NCBI GenBank assembly: GCA_044340865.1
Contig: JBIISW010000036.1
Location: 1 to 18,412 of the forward strand
Source of the DNA: UBA4416 sp044340865
Lineage (GTDB): Bacteria > Bacteroidota > Bacteroidia > B-17B0 > Aurantibacillaceae
Length of the DNA: 18,412 nucleotides
Direction of reading: 5' to 3'
Part shown: one piece after another, positions 1-7,851 of the stretch
How the letters are laid out: every line of letters begins with the position of its first letter
Numbering within the stretch: position 1 is the stretch's first letter
Notes under the pieces: generated by a model
Told to the model about the DNA's origin: nothing
The model's input: only the letters and a program-made list of their open reading frames with translations
The model's database searches: none
Translations under genes and position numbers: made by a program

Positions 1-1
1 A

Positions 2-865
2 TATGGCTTAACGATTATATTGGGAATGCTAATGTCATCTCGTTTATTAGCATTTTTTATGCGAATGAAAAAATATCCAAAATGGTTTCTTTATACTTTT
101 ATCTTTATTTATATCATCATTGAGACAGCATTTTTAATTGCCTTACTTGAAAAATTTCCGAAAGGAGGATATATTACACTTTTGATTGCGTTGTTTTTAG
201 CTGGAATAATGGCTTGTTGGTATATTGCAAAACTAATTAGACAACGATATACTGATTTAGTTCCTTTAGAAAATTATAAAAAAATGTTATGCGACCTTAG
301 TACTGATCCTTCCATTCAAAAATATGCTACTCATTTAGTTTATATGACCAGCGCTAACGATCCCTTAACTATTGAATCTAAAGTTATATATTCCATTTTA
401 CAAAAACGTCCTAAAAAAGCTGATATATATTGGTTCGTGCATGTTGATGTCATGGATGAGCCTTATCGTATGGACTACAAAGTGACACACATTGCTGAAG
501 ATGATATCATTCGTGTCGATTTTAAATTAGGTTTTAAGGTAGCTCCAAAAGTAAATCTAATGTTTAGAAAAGTGGTTGAAGATTTAGTAAAAAACAAAGA
601 GGTGGATATTACAAGTCGATACGAATCTTTAAATAAAAACAATATTATAGGCGACTTTAAATTTGTTGTTCTTGAGAAATTCTTGTCTTATGAAAACGAA
701 TTACCATTATTTGAAAAATTAGTATTAAATGTATATTTTTTCTTAAAAAAATATAGTTTAAGTGAAGCAAAAGCATTTGGATTGGATAGTAGTTCTGTGA
801 AAATTGAGAAATTCCCTATGGTTATTAGTCCAGCAAAAGAATGTAACTTACACCGAATACTCTAA
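2..865 (+). CDS. kup: Kup-family potassium uptake protein, C-terminal part (5' truncated)
   Basis: Potassium uptake transporter of the KUP/HAK/KT family; it imports K+ across the inner membrane, probably with protons. Only the last 287 residues are here: the frame is open to the window edge, so the ATG at 20 is internal. Visible are the last membrane segments (about residues 28-48 and 53-74 of the fragment, the second containing GGYITLLIALFLAG) followed by the cytoplasmic C-terminal domain, which has the family-typical stretch IYWFVHVDVMDEP and a later VDFKLGFKVAPKVNLMF. E. coli Kup is about 622 residues, so more than half of the protein lies outside. The bactofilin gene follows after 65 bases with no terminator seen between them. 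Assignment to the family is firm; substrate specificity is inferred from the family. Confidence 0.9.
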   Translation, partial: YGLTIILGMLMSSRLLAFFMRMKKYPKWFLYTFIFIYIIIETAFLIALLEKFPKGGYITLLIALFLAGIMACWYIAKLIRQRYTDLVPLENYKKMLCDLSTDPSIQKYATHLVYMTSANDPLTIESKVIYSILQKRPKKADIYWFVHVDVMDEPYRMDYKVTHIAEDDIIRVDFKLGFKVAPKVNLMFRKVVEDLVKNKEVDITSRYESLNKNNIIGDFKFVVLEKFLSYENELPLFEKLVLNVYFFLKKYSLSEAKAFGLDSSSVKIEKFPMVISPAKECNLHRIL

Positions 866-930
866 CTTAATGGTATAATTTGTGATTGTAATAGCGAATA
901 TTTATATTCGTATATCAAATTATTAAAAAT

Positions 931-1344
931 ATGTTTCAAAAATCAAACAAAAACAATTCGATTGAATCGGTTTCTATTAATTTAATAGGTAATGGAACTT
1001 CTATAACTGGAGATATTAAATCAAGTGGAGACATTCGAATTGATGGAATATTAAACGGAAACATTACCATTAATGGCAAATTAGTTATTGGATCTACAGG
1101 TAAAATTGAAGGTAACGTTAATTGTCAAAATGCGGATATTTCAGGAGAAATAAAAGGAAAAATCAATGTAAGTGAATTACTTATTTTAAAATCAAGCGCT
1201 AAACTTGTCGGCGATATTATTACAGGTAAAATTTCAATCGAACCAAACGCACTATTTACAGGCACTTGTAATATGGGTGCGGTCGTAAAAAATATATCAC
1301 ATGCCAACGAAACAAATGCCGAAACAGCCTCAAAAACCGCTTAA
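931..1344 (+). CDS. Bactofilin (polymer-forming cytoskeletal protein)
   Basis: A 137-residue bactofilin (DUF583 family). These proteins self-assemble into nucleotide-independent filaments of stacked beta-helices and serve as scaffolds for cell shape and envelope processes. The core (about residues 15-115) shows the regular six-residue-rung pattern of small hydrophobics and glycines: GNGTSITGDIKSSGDIRIDG, then repeats such as GKLVIGSTGKIEG and AKLVGDIITGKISIE. Short polar tails flank the core, as usual. There is no signal peptide, so it is cytoplasmic or on the inner face of the membrane. The last 44 bases overlap the start of the AtpZ-like gene, which indicates co-transcription. A bactofilin directly before ATP synthase accessory genes is, to my knowledge, a common Bacteroidota arrangement. 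Confidence 0.93.
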   Translation: MFQKSNKNNSIESVSINLIGNGTSITGDIKSSGDIRIDGILNGNITINGKLVIGSTGKIEGNVNCQNADISGEIKGKINVSELLILKSSAKLVGDIITGKISIEPNALFTGTCNMGAVVKNISHANETNAETASKTA

Positions 1345-1537
1345 CGCTTATGCTAAATACAGTAGTCTCGGTATTCAAATGGGATTAATCATTGGTGGTG
1401 GTTGTTATGGCGGATTTAAACTAGACGAATACTACGAAAATAAAACCCCTGTTTTTACAATCATCCTGAGTCTTTTATCAATTGCACTATCTATGTACAT
1501 TATATTAAAAGATTTTATAAAACCGACTAAAAAATGA
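1301..1537 (+). CDS. AtpZ/AtpI-family small membrane protein
   Basis: A 78-residue protein with two predicted membrane helices (about residues 22-42 and 49-68). The AtpZ-like motif between and within them is GLIIGGGCYGGFKLDEYYEN followed by PVFTIILSLLSIALSMYIILKD. Proteins of this family are encoded at the head of F-type ATP synthase operons. They are implicated in assembly of the c-ring and, for some AtpZ/AtpI pairs, in Mg2+/Ca2+ transport. The ATG at 1301 overlaps the bactofilin gene by 44 bases; an in-frame ATG at 1316 is an alternative that shortens the overlap. The stop codon overlaps the next start (ATGA), a sign of translational coupling. The family is likely; the exact role is inferred. 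Confidence 0.8.
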   Translation: MPTKQMPKQPQKPLNAYAKYSSLGIQMGLIIGGGCYGGFKLDEYYENKTPVFTIILSLLSIALSMYIILKDFIKPTKK

Positions 1538-1914
1538 ACCACAAAAAATATTATTTACAATTATTCATTATTTGTATCGGGACGTTATTTTTATCACATG
1601 AGTTAGCCAAACTAAACACGCCTTATTTTTTTAGTTCGCATTATTGGATTCCAACCTTATTCTTCTTATCAACCACATTCTTAATTAATAAACTATTAAC
1701 AAATGGCGATAAAGCCTCTAAAGAATTTGTGTTTAAAACTTTAGCCATGAGTATGGCTCGATTATTAGGTTGTATGATATTTGTATTTATTTATTCGTTA
1801 GTAAATAAATCCGGTGCATTGGCATTTACGTGCCACTTTATGATTGCTTACCTTGTTTTTACTGTGTTCGAGTTGTCATTTTTATTAAAATACATTAAGC
1901 AACCTTCGAACTAA
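1534..1914 (+). CDS. Small integral membrane protein, AtpI-like by position
   Basis: A 126-residue protein with four predicted membrane helices (about residues 8-24, 37-53, 74-95 and 100-120) and short loops. Its start overlaps the stop of the AtpZ-like gene in an ATGA junction, so the two are probably translated together. In Bacteroidota a small four-helix protein often stands at this place, between the AtpZ gene and atpB, and is annotated as hypothetical or AtpI-like. I assign it by topology and position rather than by a motif. What is odd is the next gene: a secreted peptidase instead of atpB. The pair may therefore have been separated from the ATP synthase operon in this genome. Confidence 0.6.
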   Translation: MNHKKYYLQLFIICIGTLFLSHELAKLNTPYFFSSHYWIPTLFFLSTTFLINKLLTNGDKASKEFVFKTLAMSMARLLGCMIFVFIYSLVNKSGALAFTCHFMIAYLVFTVFELSFLLKYIKQPSN

Positions 1915-1940
1915 ATTTAAACTCATTAAAAAATATAATT

Positions 1941-3107
1941 ATGATAAAAAAAATATTAATTGTTGCATCAATAAGTTTATCTATTGCATGTTATGCTCAA
2001 ACTAAAACCAATACAAAAGGAAGTGAGTATCAATTTACAATTGTAAAAAATTTGGATGCCACAGATGTACAAAATCAAAATCAAACTAGCACGTGTTGGT
2101 CGTTTTCTAGTTTGTCTTTTTTTGAAAGTGAACTCATGAGAATGGGAAAAGGAAAAGAGTTTAATTTATCTGAAATGTTTGTAGTAAGAAAAACCTATCC
2201 ACTTAAAGCAGATAATTATGTAAGAATGCATGGTTGTAATAACATGGCTGAAGGTGGCGGATTTCCAGATGTGTTAAATGTTATTCGCAAATATGGTATG
2301 GTTCCAGAAGAAATCTATACAGGGAAAAAAAACATAAAAGATCCACACAATCATTCATTATTAGAATCTAATTTGAAAGCTGTTTTAAAGTCAACAATTG
2401 ATGAAAAAAATCCAAAAATTGATTTTGAAGCTATGCACCAAATTGTTGAAAATACCTGTGATACCTATTTAGGTAAAACACCAGATAAATTTAATTATAA
2501 AGGAAAAGAGTATACTCCGAAATCCTATTCAGAAGCACTTGGCATTAATCCCGACGACTATATTATTTTAACTTCTTTTTCTCATCACCCTTTTTATTCA
2601 AAATTTGTTTTAGAAATTCCAGACAATTGGAATTGGGAATTAGTTAATAATGTTCCTTTAAACGATTTACAAGAAACCATGCAATATGCTATAAATAATG
2701 GTTATACCATTGCTTGGGGCGCAGATGTTAGCGAGAAAGGATTCCGCTTTAAAGATGGCTTAGCACTCGTTCCTCAAATTGCATTTCAAGAAATGACTGA
2801 AGAACAAAAATTAGAAATGGTCAAAAAACCTCAACCTCAACTTTCAATCACGCAAGAATTACGTCAACAAGCGTTTAACAATTACGAAACACAAGATGAT
2901 CATGGCATGCATATTGTAGGAATAGCAAAAGATCAATTAAATACACCTTACTACATTGTAAAAAATTCTTGGGGAAAAGATAGAAATGAATGTGATGGTT
3001 ATTTTTATGCGTCAGAGAACTATGTACTTTACAAAACAACAAGTATTATGATTCATAAAAAAGGACTACCCTCAAGCATTGCAAAAAAACTAGGAATCAC
3101 ACAATAA
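1941..3107 (+). CDS. Secreted C1B-type cysteine peptidase (bleomycin hydrolase / aminopeptidase C family)
   Basis: A papain-fold cysteine peptidase of the bleomycin hydrolase/PepC type, 388 residues. The three catalytic positions are intact: Cys52 in QTSTCWSFSS with the oxyanion-hole Gln46, His324 in DDHGMHIVGIA, and Asn342 in IVKNSWGKD. The large insertion between Cys and His is typical of the C1B group. Unlike classical cytoplasmic PepC and bleomycin hydrolase, it begins with a signal peptide (about residues 1-19, hydrophobic core ILIVASISLSIA, cut near YAQ), so it should act in the periplasm or outside. Aminopeptidase activity is typical of the family, but substrates here are unknown. It lies 26 bases after the AtpI-like gene and 50 before the coiled-coil gene, so it may share their transcript. 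The ATG at 1941 is chosen because it gives a proper signal peptide. Confidence 0.9.
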   Translation: MIKKILIVASISLSIACYAQTKTNTKGSEYQFTIVKNLDATDVQNQNQTSTCWSFSSLSFFESELMRMGKGKEFNLSEMFVVRKTYPLKADNYVRMHGCNNMAEGGGFPDVLNVIRKYGMVPEEIYTGKKNIKDPHNHSLLESNLKAVLKSTIDEKNPKIDFEAMHQIVENTCDTYLGKTPDKFNYKGKEYTPKSYSEALGINPDDYIILTSFSHHPFYSKFVLEIPDNWNWELVNNVPLNDLQETMQYAINNGYTIAWGADVSEKGFRFKDGLALVPQIAFQEMTEEQKLEMVKKPQPQLSITQELRQQAFNNYETQDDHGMHIVGIAKDQLNTPYYIVKNSWGKDRNECDGYFYASENYVLYKTTSIMIHKKGLPSSIAKKLGITQ

Positions 3108-3157
3108 GGTTAAATAAATATTTCGAACAATTTCATCATTATTAAATATTATCAACT

Positions 3158-4075
3158 ATGGAAGAACAGACAAACTCAGAACAAAAAAAACCTAAATTTT
3201 TATGGATTTTTATTACTGTGCTAACTTTGACAAACTGTGTAACGCTTTGGCTTTATTTACAAGAAAAGGCAAGTGTGAAAGAAACAATTGTGTTAAAGGA
3301 AGAGGTTATTGTAGAACGTGACAATGTGAAAAATGACTTACTACAACTTCAAAAAGATTTTAGTTCGTTAGAAACAAACGACGAAGCCTTAAAAACAGAA
3401 ATTGAAGCTAAAAAAGCGGAAATAGCCACTTTATTAATCGATGCTGAGAAACACAAAGGTGATGCACGAATAATTTCGAAATTAAGAAAAGAATCCGAAA
3501 CACTTCGTCAAATTATGCGTGGCTATGTGCGTACAATTGATTCATTGGGAACATTAAATAAAAATTTAATTGTAGAAAAAAATAGCGTGCTTAGAGACTT
3601 AGCATCAGAGAAAGGTAAAATTACTAACCTTAATAAAGAGAAGGAAGACTTAAATGCAACTATTCAAAAAGGTTCTATTTTGTCTTGCTTTAATGTTTCT
3701 GCAAAAGGTGTTAAATTTAAAAGCGGTGGAAAAAAAGAAATACAAACATCTAAAGCATCAAAAACTGAAAAAATAAAAGTTTCATTTTCTTTAGGAGAAA
3801 ATAAAATTGCAAAAAGTGGCGAAAAAACAGTGTTCGTTCGCGTCATAACTCCCGATGGAAAAGAAATGGCTAAAAGTTACGATGATAATTACCGATTTAA
3901 ATTTAATAAGTCGAGTGGTTATTTTGCCGGAAAAGAAACACTTAACTATGCTAATTCAGAAATTAGTGGTGTAACATACTGCGAAGGACAAGGCGAATTA
4001 GTGCCAGGAAATTATATCATCGAAATTACTTGTGATGGCGTTGTCATAGCAAACACAACGTTACGTTTAGATTAA
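3158..4075 (+). CDS. Membrane-anchored coiled-coil protein, unknown function
   Basis: I do not recognise a named family. The 305-residue protein has a short polar N-terminus, one membrane helix (about residues 14-34, FLWIFITVLTLTNCVTLWLY), then a long charged segment rich in Glu, Lys and Leu (about 37-168) that reads as coiled coil. A C-terminal beta-rich domain (about 172-305) contains KIKVSFSLGENKIA, VFVRVITPDGKEMA and a final YIIEITCDGVVIANTTLRL. The order suggests an inner-membrane anchor with an extended periplasmic stalk and an immunoglobulin-like or sandwich tip; this is inference. Proteins of this layout are common hypotheticals in Bacteroidota. A rho-independent terminator follows 26 bases after the stop and ends the plus-strand gene run. 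Confidence 0.72.
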   Translation: MEEQTNSEQKKPKFLWIFITVLTLTNCVTLWLYLQEKASVKETIVLKEEVIVERDNVKNDLLQLQKDFSSLETNDEALKTEIEAKKAEIATLLIDAEKHKGDARIISKLRKESETLRQIMRGYVRTIDSLGTLNKNLIVEKNSVLRDLASEKGKITNLNKEKEDLNATIQKGSILSCFNVSAKGVKFKSGGKKEIQTSKASKTEKIKVSFSLGENKIAKSGEKTVFVRVITPDGKEMAKSYDDNYRFKFNKSSGYFAGKETLNYANSEISGVTYCEGQGELVPGNYIIEITCDGVVIANTTLRLD

Positions 4076-4101
4076 GTTCTTAAAATTGATACCTACAAAA
4101 T

Positions 4102-4127
4102 AGCTCAGAATTTTCTGGGCTTTTTTT
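4102..4127 (+). terminator. Rho-independent terminator after the coiled-coil gene
   Basis: An 8-bp stem (AGCTCAGA at 4102-4109 with TCTGGGCT at 4114-4121, one G-U pair) with a four-base loop is followed by a run of seven T (4121-4127). It lies 26 bases after the stop of the coiled-coil gene and touches the stop codon of the convergent gene, so it separates the two transcription units. Confidence 0.82.
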
Positions 4128-4725
4128 ATACACAAATAAAATAAAGATTTGCTAAAAAAAATAATCCAAAGGCAATGAGTAATCCATTTACAGTAAGATG
4201 TTTATTAACTGCATAAATAAACATTCCTAATAGAAGAACCATGATACTCAAGCTAAAAGAAGGATAGGTATTGATATTCCAAAATAACCGAGCGTCGTTA
4301 CTAAACTTTACTTTTAGTATTTTTCCAAAAACAACATCTTTTCCAACCGAAATAGATTGATTAAGTAATGGTTCCGTGAAAAATAAATCTGTTTTGATAG
4401 TGAAATTTTTCTCCCCTGTGGTTTCAAGATTAACCTCAGCAATTGACCGTTGCCCGTTTGCTTGATGAAAAGGACCTGAGCGAGAAACAGAAACATGCGT
4501 AATCGTATCATTTTGCCAATGGCAAACAAACAATACACTGCATATGTAATAGGCCAATAATGCACTTAATAGGACATTAATCATATTAAAACTCTTAAAA
4601 AAAATAGACTTTTTAAACGTTTCTATTTTTTCAGTTTGTTTTAATTGTTTTAATTTAATAAAATAATGTAATTCTTCAGCAGATAGAGGATTACGCTGTC
4701 TGCGTTTTGGTTGTTCCTCAATCAT
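4126..4725 (-). CDS. Membrane protein of unknown function, paired with a GT2 glycosyltransferase
   Basis: I do not recognise the family. The 199-residue protein has a basic N-terminal cytoplasmic part (about 1-47, with KRRQRNPLSAEE and a Lys-rich helix), a membrane helix at about 48-70, a soluble domain of about 80 residues with Gly/Thr/Phe-rich strands (about 71-150), then two closely spaced helices at about 154-172 and 178-198. The middle domain should therefore lie on the periplasmic side. The start is 6 bases after the stop of the glycosyltransferase gene upstream, so the two are almost certainly one operon. A role in handling the lipid-linked product of that enzyme is possible but is inference from position only. 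The stop codon overlaps the T-run of the convergent terminator. Confidence 0.72.
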   Translation of the reverse strand: MIEEQPKRRQRNPLSAEELHYFIKLKQLKQTEKIETFKKSIFFKSFNMINVLLSALLAYYICSVLFVCHWQNDTITHVSVSRSGPFHQANGQRSIAEVNLETTGEKNFTIKTDLFFTEPLLNQSISVGKDVVFGKILKVKFSNDARLFWNINTYPSFSLSIMVLLLGMFIYAVNKHLTVNGLLIAFGLFFLANLYFICV

Positions 4726-4731
4726 TACTAC

Positions 4732-5691
4732 TTAAAGATTTATTTTTTTATCTAACAAATAATTATTTCTATCACCTGAATTACGCAATATCAATTCGCC
4801 AATAAAACCAGCTAAAAACAACATCGTTCCTAAAACCATACTTACTAATGAAATATAAAAGGAAGGACGATCTGTTAGCAAGCGAGCACGCGTATGAGCA
4901 ATAAAAACATGATAAAATTTATCACATCCTAAATAAAGTGCAGTGCATAAACCAACGGCAAACATTAATGTTCCAATCAAACCAAAAAAGTGCATAGGCC
5001 GCTTTCCGAACTTTGATAAAAAGGTAATCGTTAATAAATCGAGAAATCCATTGATAAAACGTTCCCAACCAAATTTACTAACGCCATATTTTCGAGCTTG
5101 ATGCTGAACTACTTTCTCTCCAATGTTATAAAAGCCTGCATTCTTTGCTAAAACAGGAATGAAGCGATGCATTTCTCCATATACTTCAATACTCTTCACA
5201 ACATCTTTTCGATATGCTTTTAAGCCGCAATTCATATCGTGTAATTTAATACCAGATATTTTTCGGTTGGTCCAATTGTATAATTTGGATGGAATATTTT
5301 TTGTGACAGCATTATCAAACCGTTTTTGCTTCCAACCACTTACCAAATCAAAATTTTGTTCAGTAACCATTTTATACAATTCAGGTATTTCATCTGGCGA
5401 ATCCTGTAAATCAGCATCCATTGTAATCACAACATTACCTTGTGCTGCTTCGAAGCCAACAAACAAGCCAGGAGATTTTCCGTAATTCCTTCTAAACTTT
5501 ATGGCTTTTACTTCAGGATTTTTGCCTGCTAACGTTTCAATTACCTTCCAGGAATTGTCTTTACTTCCATCATCTACAAAAATAACTTCATAAGATAATT
5601 TATGCTGATCCATAACGGATTTAATCCAACTATGTAATTCGGGTAAAGACTCAGCTTCGTTATATAGAGGAATGACAATTGAAATATCCAT
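4732..5691 (-). CDS. GT2 family glycosyltransferase, polyprenyl-phosphate type (DPM1/GtrB/ArnC-like)
   Basis: A 319-residue inner-membrane enzyme of the type that moves a sugar from a nucleotide donor to undecaprenyl phosphate. The N-terminal GT-A fold starts with SIVIPLYNEAESLPEL, then FVDDGSKDNSW, a metal-binding DAD in VITMDADLQDSPDEI (about 91-105), and the acceptor-site region GLKAYRKDVVKS with MHRFIPVLAKNAG. Two C-terminal membrane helices follow (about 233-256 and 279-302), the usual GtrB/ArnC layout. The sugar cannot be told from sequence. Such enzymes supply lipid-linked sugars for lipid A, O-antigen or protein glycosylation. It is the first gene of a two-gene operon with the membrane protein downstream and is divergent from the SRP RNA gene. 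No -7 element was found in the 88 bases before it. Confidence 0.9.
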   Translation of the reverse strand: MDISIVIPLYNEAESLPELHSWIKSVMDQHKLSYEVIFVDDGSKDNSWKVIETLAGKNPEVKAIKFRRNYGKSPGLFVGFEAAQGNVVITMDADLQDSPDEIPELYKMVTEQNFDLVSGWKQKRFDNAVTKNIPSKLYNWTNRKISGIKLHDMNCGLKAYRKDVVKSIEVYGEMHRFIPVLAKNAGFYNIGEKVVQHQARKYGVSKFGWERFINGFLDLLTITFLSKFGKRPMHFFGLIGTLMFAVGLCTALYLGCDKFYHVFIAHTRARLLTDRPSFYISLVSMVLGTMLFLAGFIGELILRNSGDRNNYLLDKKINL

Positions 5692-5769
5692 AAATTAAAT
5701 TTAGTTTTCGTGTAATAATATACAACATACAAATTTTGCGAAAATAATGCGAATAACGAAATATTTTTC

Positions 5770-5777
5770 TATTTTTG
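5770..5777 (+). promoter_or_regulatory. Bacteroidota -7 promoter element of the SRP RNA gene
   Basis: TATTTTTG matches the Bacteroidota housekeeping sigma -7 consensus TAnnTTTG exactly and ends 3-5 bases before the start of the SRP RNA stem, which is the expected distance to a transcription start. No TTG/TTTG was seen at the usual 17-23 base spacing upstream; the nearest TTTG (5735-5738) is 31 bases away. Confidence 0.65.
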
Positions 5778-5779
5778 CA

Positions 5780-5879
5780 GTGGGTAAGTCTTTCACGACC
5801 AGCTCCTGTCAAATCCCCCAGGATGGGAACATAGCAAGGGTAGATGGTTGTAGCGGTGCGATGAAAGTAGCTTACCCAT
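5780..5879 (+). ncRNA. ffs: Signal recognition particle RNA, small bacterial (4.5S) type
   Basis: RNA core of the signal recognition particle; it binds Ffh and FtsY for co-translational targeting of membrane proteins. The universally conserved domain IV is readable: CAGG (5819-5822), a three-base stem AUG, the GGAA tetraloop (5826-5829), the matching CAU, then AGCA (5833-5836). This is the same internal-loop arrangement as in E. coli 4.5S RNA. The RNA closes on itself with TGGGTAAG (5781-5788) pairing to CTTACCCA (5871-5878), and CTTTC (5790-5794) to GAAAG (5863-5867). There is no room for an Alu domain, so it is the short form of about 100 nt. A T-run at 5879-5884 directly after the closing stem probably ends transcription. 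The exact ends are uncertain by a few bases. Confidence 0.93.
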
Positions 5880-5935
5880 TTTTTGTGCCCTAAATTTTAG
5901 TGAAAGCATCGCTAAAACAATCATGAAATAAACCT

Positions 5936-5943
5936 TATCTTTG
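5936..5943 (+). promoter_or_regulatory. Bacteroidota -7 promoter element of the bestrophin gene
   Basis: TATCTTTG is a perfect TAnnTTTG match. It ends only 6 bases before the ATG at 5950, so transcription should begin at or within a few bases of the start codon. It also covers the in-frame TTG at 5941, which argues against that TTG as a start. No clear -33 element was seen. Confidence 0.6.
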
Positions 5944-5949
5944 CCATCT

Positions 5950-6813
5950 ATGGTAACATACAACCCAAAAGATTGGTTCAAACTCATCATTCAGTTTCAT
6001 AAAAGTGATACATTTCGTCGCTTGTTTTTTTCGATGATAAGCATTGGTATATATGCTGGGCTGGTTGTGTATTTCGAATTGCATTTTTTTCACATCAACA
6101 CAAAAAATCCAACAGTGATGCATTCTATTTTAGGATTTGTATTATCCATGTTGCTAGTATTTAGAACCAACTCAGCTTATGATAGATGGTGGGAAGGACG
6201 AAAAATATGGGGAAGTTTTGTAAATAACTCAAGAAATCTTTCTTTAAAATTGTCTACAATTAGTAATCATAAAGGCGATAGAGAAGATTTTAAACTTTTA
6301 ATTACAAATTATATTTTCTCAGTAAAAAATCATTTAAGAGGAAAATATATTCAATCAGAATTTCAAGACACGAAAACTCTTCTTTTAACTGAATTTGCTG
6401 ACGCAGAACATAAACCAAATTTGATTGCAAAACACCTATATAAAAAAATTTTTACGCTCCATCAAAACAAGGATTTAACAGCTGAGCACCTCGTGATTTT
6501 GAATGATGAATTAAAATCATTTACAGATAATTGTGGAGCCTGCGAACGTATTAAAAATACACCTATCCCCTATTCATACAACATTTTTTTAAAGAAAATG
6601 ATTTTTTTGTATTGCATGTCGCTCCCTATTTTTTTCGGAAATGAATTTGGTTACATCACCATTGCCATTACAGTAATAGTATTATACGTGTTTGCAAGTA
6701 TTGAATTAATTGCAGAAGAGATAGAAGATCCATTTGGTGAAGATGAAAATGACTTGCCATTAGATGATATTTGTAAGCGAATAAAAACTAATTTAACAGA
6801 AATATTTAAGTAA
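5950..6813 (+). CDS. Bestrophin-family ion channel protein
   Basis: Bacterial bestrophin homologue (formerly UPF0187), 287 residues, which should form a pentameric inner-membrane ion channel; studied bacterial members conduct cations while animal ones conduct chloride. Family landmarks are MVTYNPKDWFKLIIQFHKS at the N-terminus, the first membrane helices (about 26-42 and 57-72), the signature LVFRTNSAYDRWWEGRKIWG (about 70-89), the later PIPYSYNIFLKK with helices around 217-250, and an acidic tail with IAEEIEDPFGEDENDLPLD that corresponds to the conserved C-terminal region. An upstream TTG in frame (5941) is rejected because it lies inside a perfect -7 promoter element, so the ATG at 5950 is used. 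hemE starts two bases after the stop codon, so the genes are co-transcribed; I see no functional reason for the pairing. Confidence 0.9.
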   Translation: MVTYNPKDWFKLIIQFHKSDTFRRLFFSMISIGIYAGLVVYFELHFFHINTKNPTVMHSILGFVLSMLLVFRTNSAYDRWWEGRKIWGSFVNNSRNLSLKLSTISNHKGDREDFKLLITNYIFSVKNHLRGKYIQSEFQDTKTLLLTEFADAEHKPNLIAKHLYKKIFTLHQNKDLTAEHLVILNDELKSFTDNCGACERIKNTPIPYSYNIFLKKMIFLYCMSLPIFFGNEFGYITIAITVIVLYVFASIELIAEEIEDPFGEDENDLPLDDICKRIKTNLTEIFK

Positions 6814-6814
6814 G

Positions 6815-7834
6815 ATGTACCAAAACGATTTGATTTTAAGAGCAGCCAAAGGCGAACAGGTAGAAAGAGTTCCAGTATGGTTAATGCGTCAAGCTGGTAG
6901 AATTTTACCAGAATATAAAGCTGTTAGAGCTAAAGCAAAAAACTTTATTGAGTTTGTAAAAACTCCTGAAATGGCAGCTGAAGTAACCATTCAGCCAGTT
7001 GATATTTTAGGTGTTGATGCTGCGATTATTTTTTCGGATATTTTAGTGATACCAGAAGCGATGGGTTTACCTTATCAAATGATTGAAGCTAAAGGTCCAT
7101 TTTTTGAAAAAACAATTAAAACACAATCAGACATTGATGCCCTTCATATAGCTGATGGCAATGATTTAGATTATGTTATGAAAGCCATTGAACTGACAAA
7201 AAAAGGATTAAACAATAGAGTGCCACTGATTGGATTTGCTGGCGCTCCTTGGACGATCATGGCTTATATGGTTGAAGGAAGCGGAAGTAAAACATTTAGT
7301 CAGGCTAAAAAATTAATGTATCAAGAACCTGCATTAGCACATCAACTACTTGAAAAAATTACACAAAGCACCATCCATTATTTAAAAGCCCAAATTGCTG
7401 CAGGAGCTGATATGATTCAAATTTTTGATAGTTGGGCAGGTGTTTTAGGAAACGATCAATACACTGCATTTTCATTGCAATACATTTCTAAAATTTGTGA
7501 TGCCATTTCTCCACTTGTTCCTGTTACCATATTTGCAAAAGATGCGCACTTTGCATTAGCCAATATGTCAAAATTAAATTGCAATACGATCGGATTAGAT
7601 TGGACTATTAATCCACAAGATGCAAGAATCATTGTTGGAAGCGGTAAAACGTTACAAGGCAATGCGGATCCTTGTTTGCTATATGCTGATGAAAAAACGA
7701 TTGAACTAGAAGCTAAAAAAATGGTGAATGCATTTGGTAAACATCGTTACATCGCAAACCTTGGTCATGGTCTTTATCCTGATTTAGATAAAAATAAAGT
7801 GAAGTTTTTTATTGATTGTATTAAGTCGATGTAA
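6815..7834 (+). CDS. hemE: Uroporphyrinogen decarboxylase
   Basis: Catalyses removal of the four acetate carboxyl groups of uroporphyrinogen III to give coproporphyrinogen III in cytoplasmic haem synthesis. The 339-residue length is normal. The N-terminal signature VPVWLMRQAGRILPEY (about 19-34) carries the substrate-binding Arg25 and Arg29, and FSDILVIPEAMG carries the essential Asp at residue 75. GFAGAPWTIMAYMVEG (about 139-154) and the C-terminal NLGHGLYPD (conserved His) complete the active site. The start codon follows the bestrophin stop by one base, so translation may be coupled. The exported methyltransferase-like gene starts 17 bases after the stop, so the transcript probably continues. 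No other haem gene is in the window. Confidence 0.97.
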   Translation: MYQNDLILRAAKGEQVERVPVWLMRQAGRILPEYKAVRAKAKNFIEFVKTPEMAAEVTIQPVDILGVDAAIIFSDILVIPEAMGLPYQMIEAKGPFFEKTIKTQSDIDALHIADGNDLDYVMKAIELTKKGLNNRVPLIGFAGAPWTIMAYMVEGSGSKTFSQAKKLMYQEPALAHQLLEKITQSTIHYLKAQIAAGADMIQIFDSWAGVLGNDQYTAFSLQYISKICDAISPLVPVTIFAKDAHFALANMSKLNCNTIGLDWTINPQDARIIVGSGKTLQGNADPCLLYADEKTIELEAKKMVNAFGKHRYIANLGHGLYPDLDKNKVKFFIDCIKSM

Positions 7835-7851
7835 TAACTGCTTGAAAAGAC

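Noticed and set aside
872..884. Promoter-like TATAATTTG before the bactofilin gene
   Set aside because: The spacing inside TAnnTTTG is off by one base, so it does not fit the Bacteroidota consensus.
895..910. Perfect inverted repeat CGAATA-TTTA-TATTCG before the bactofilin gene
   Set aside because: A six-base-pair AT-rich stem without a following T-run; too weak for a terminator and not distinctive as an operator.
4314..4565. 83-residue open frame on the minus strand
   Set aside because: It lies wholly inside the membrane protein gene 4126-4725 in another frame and shows no domain features.
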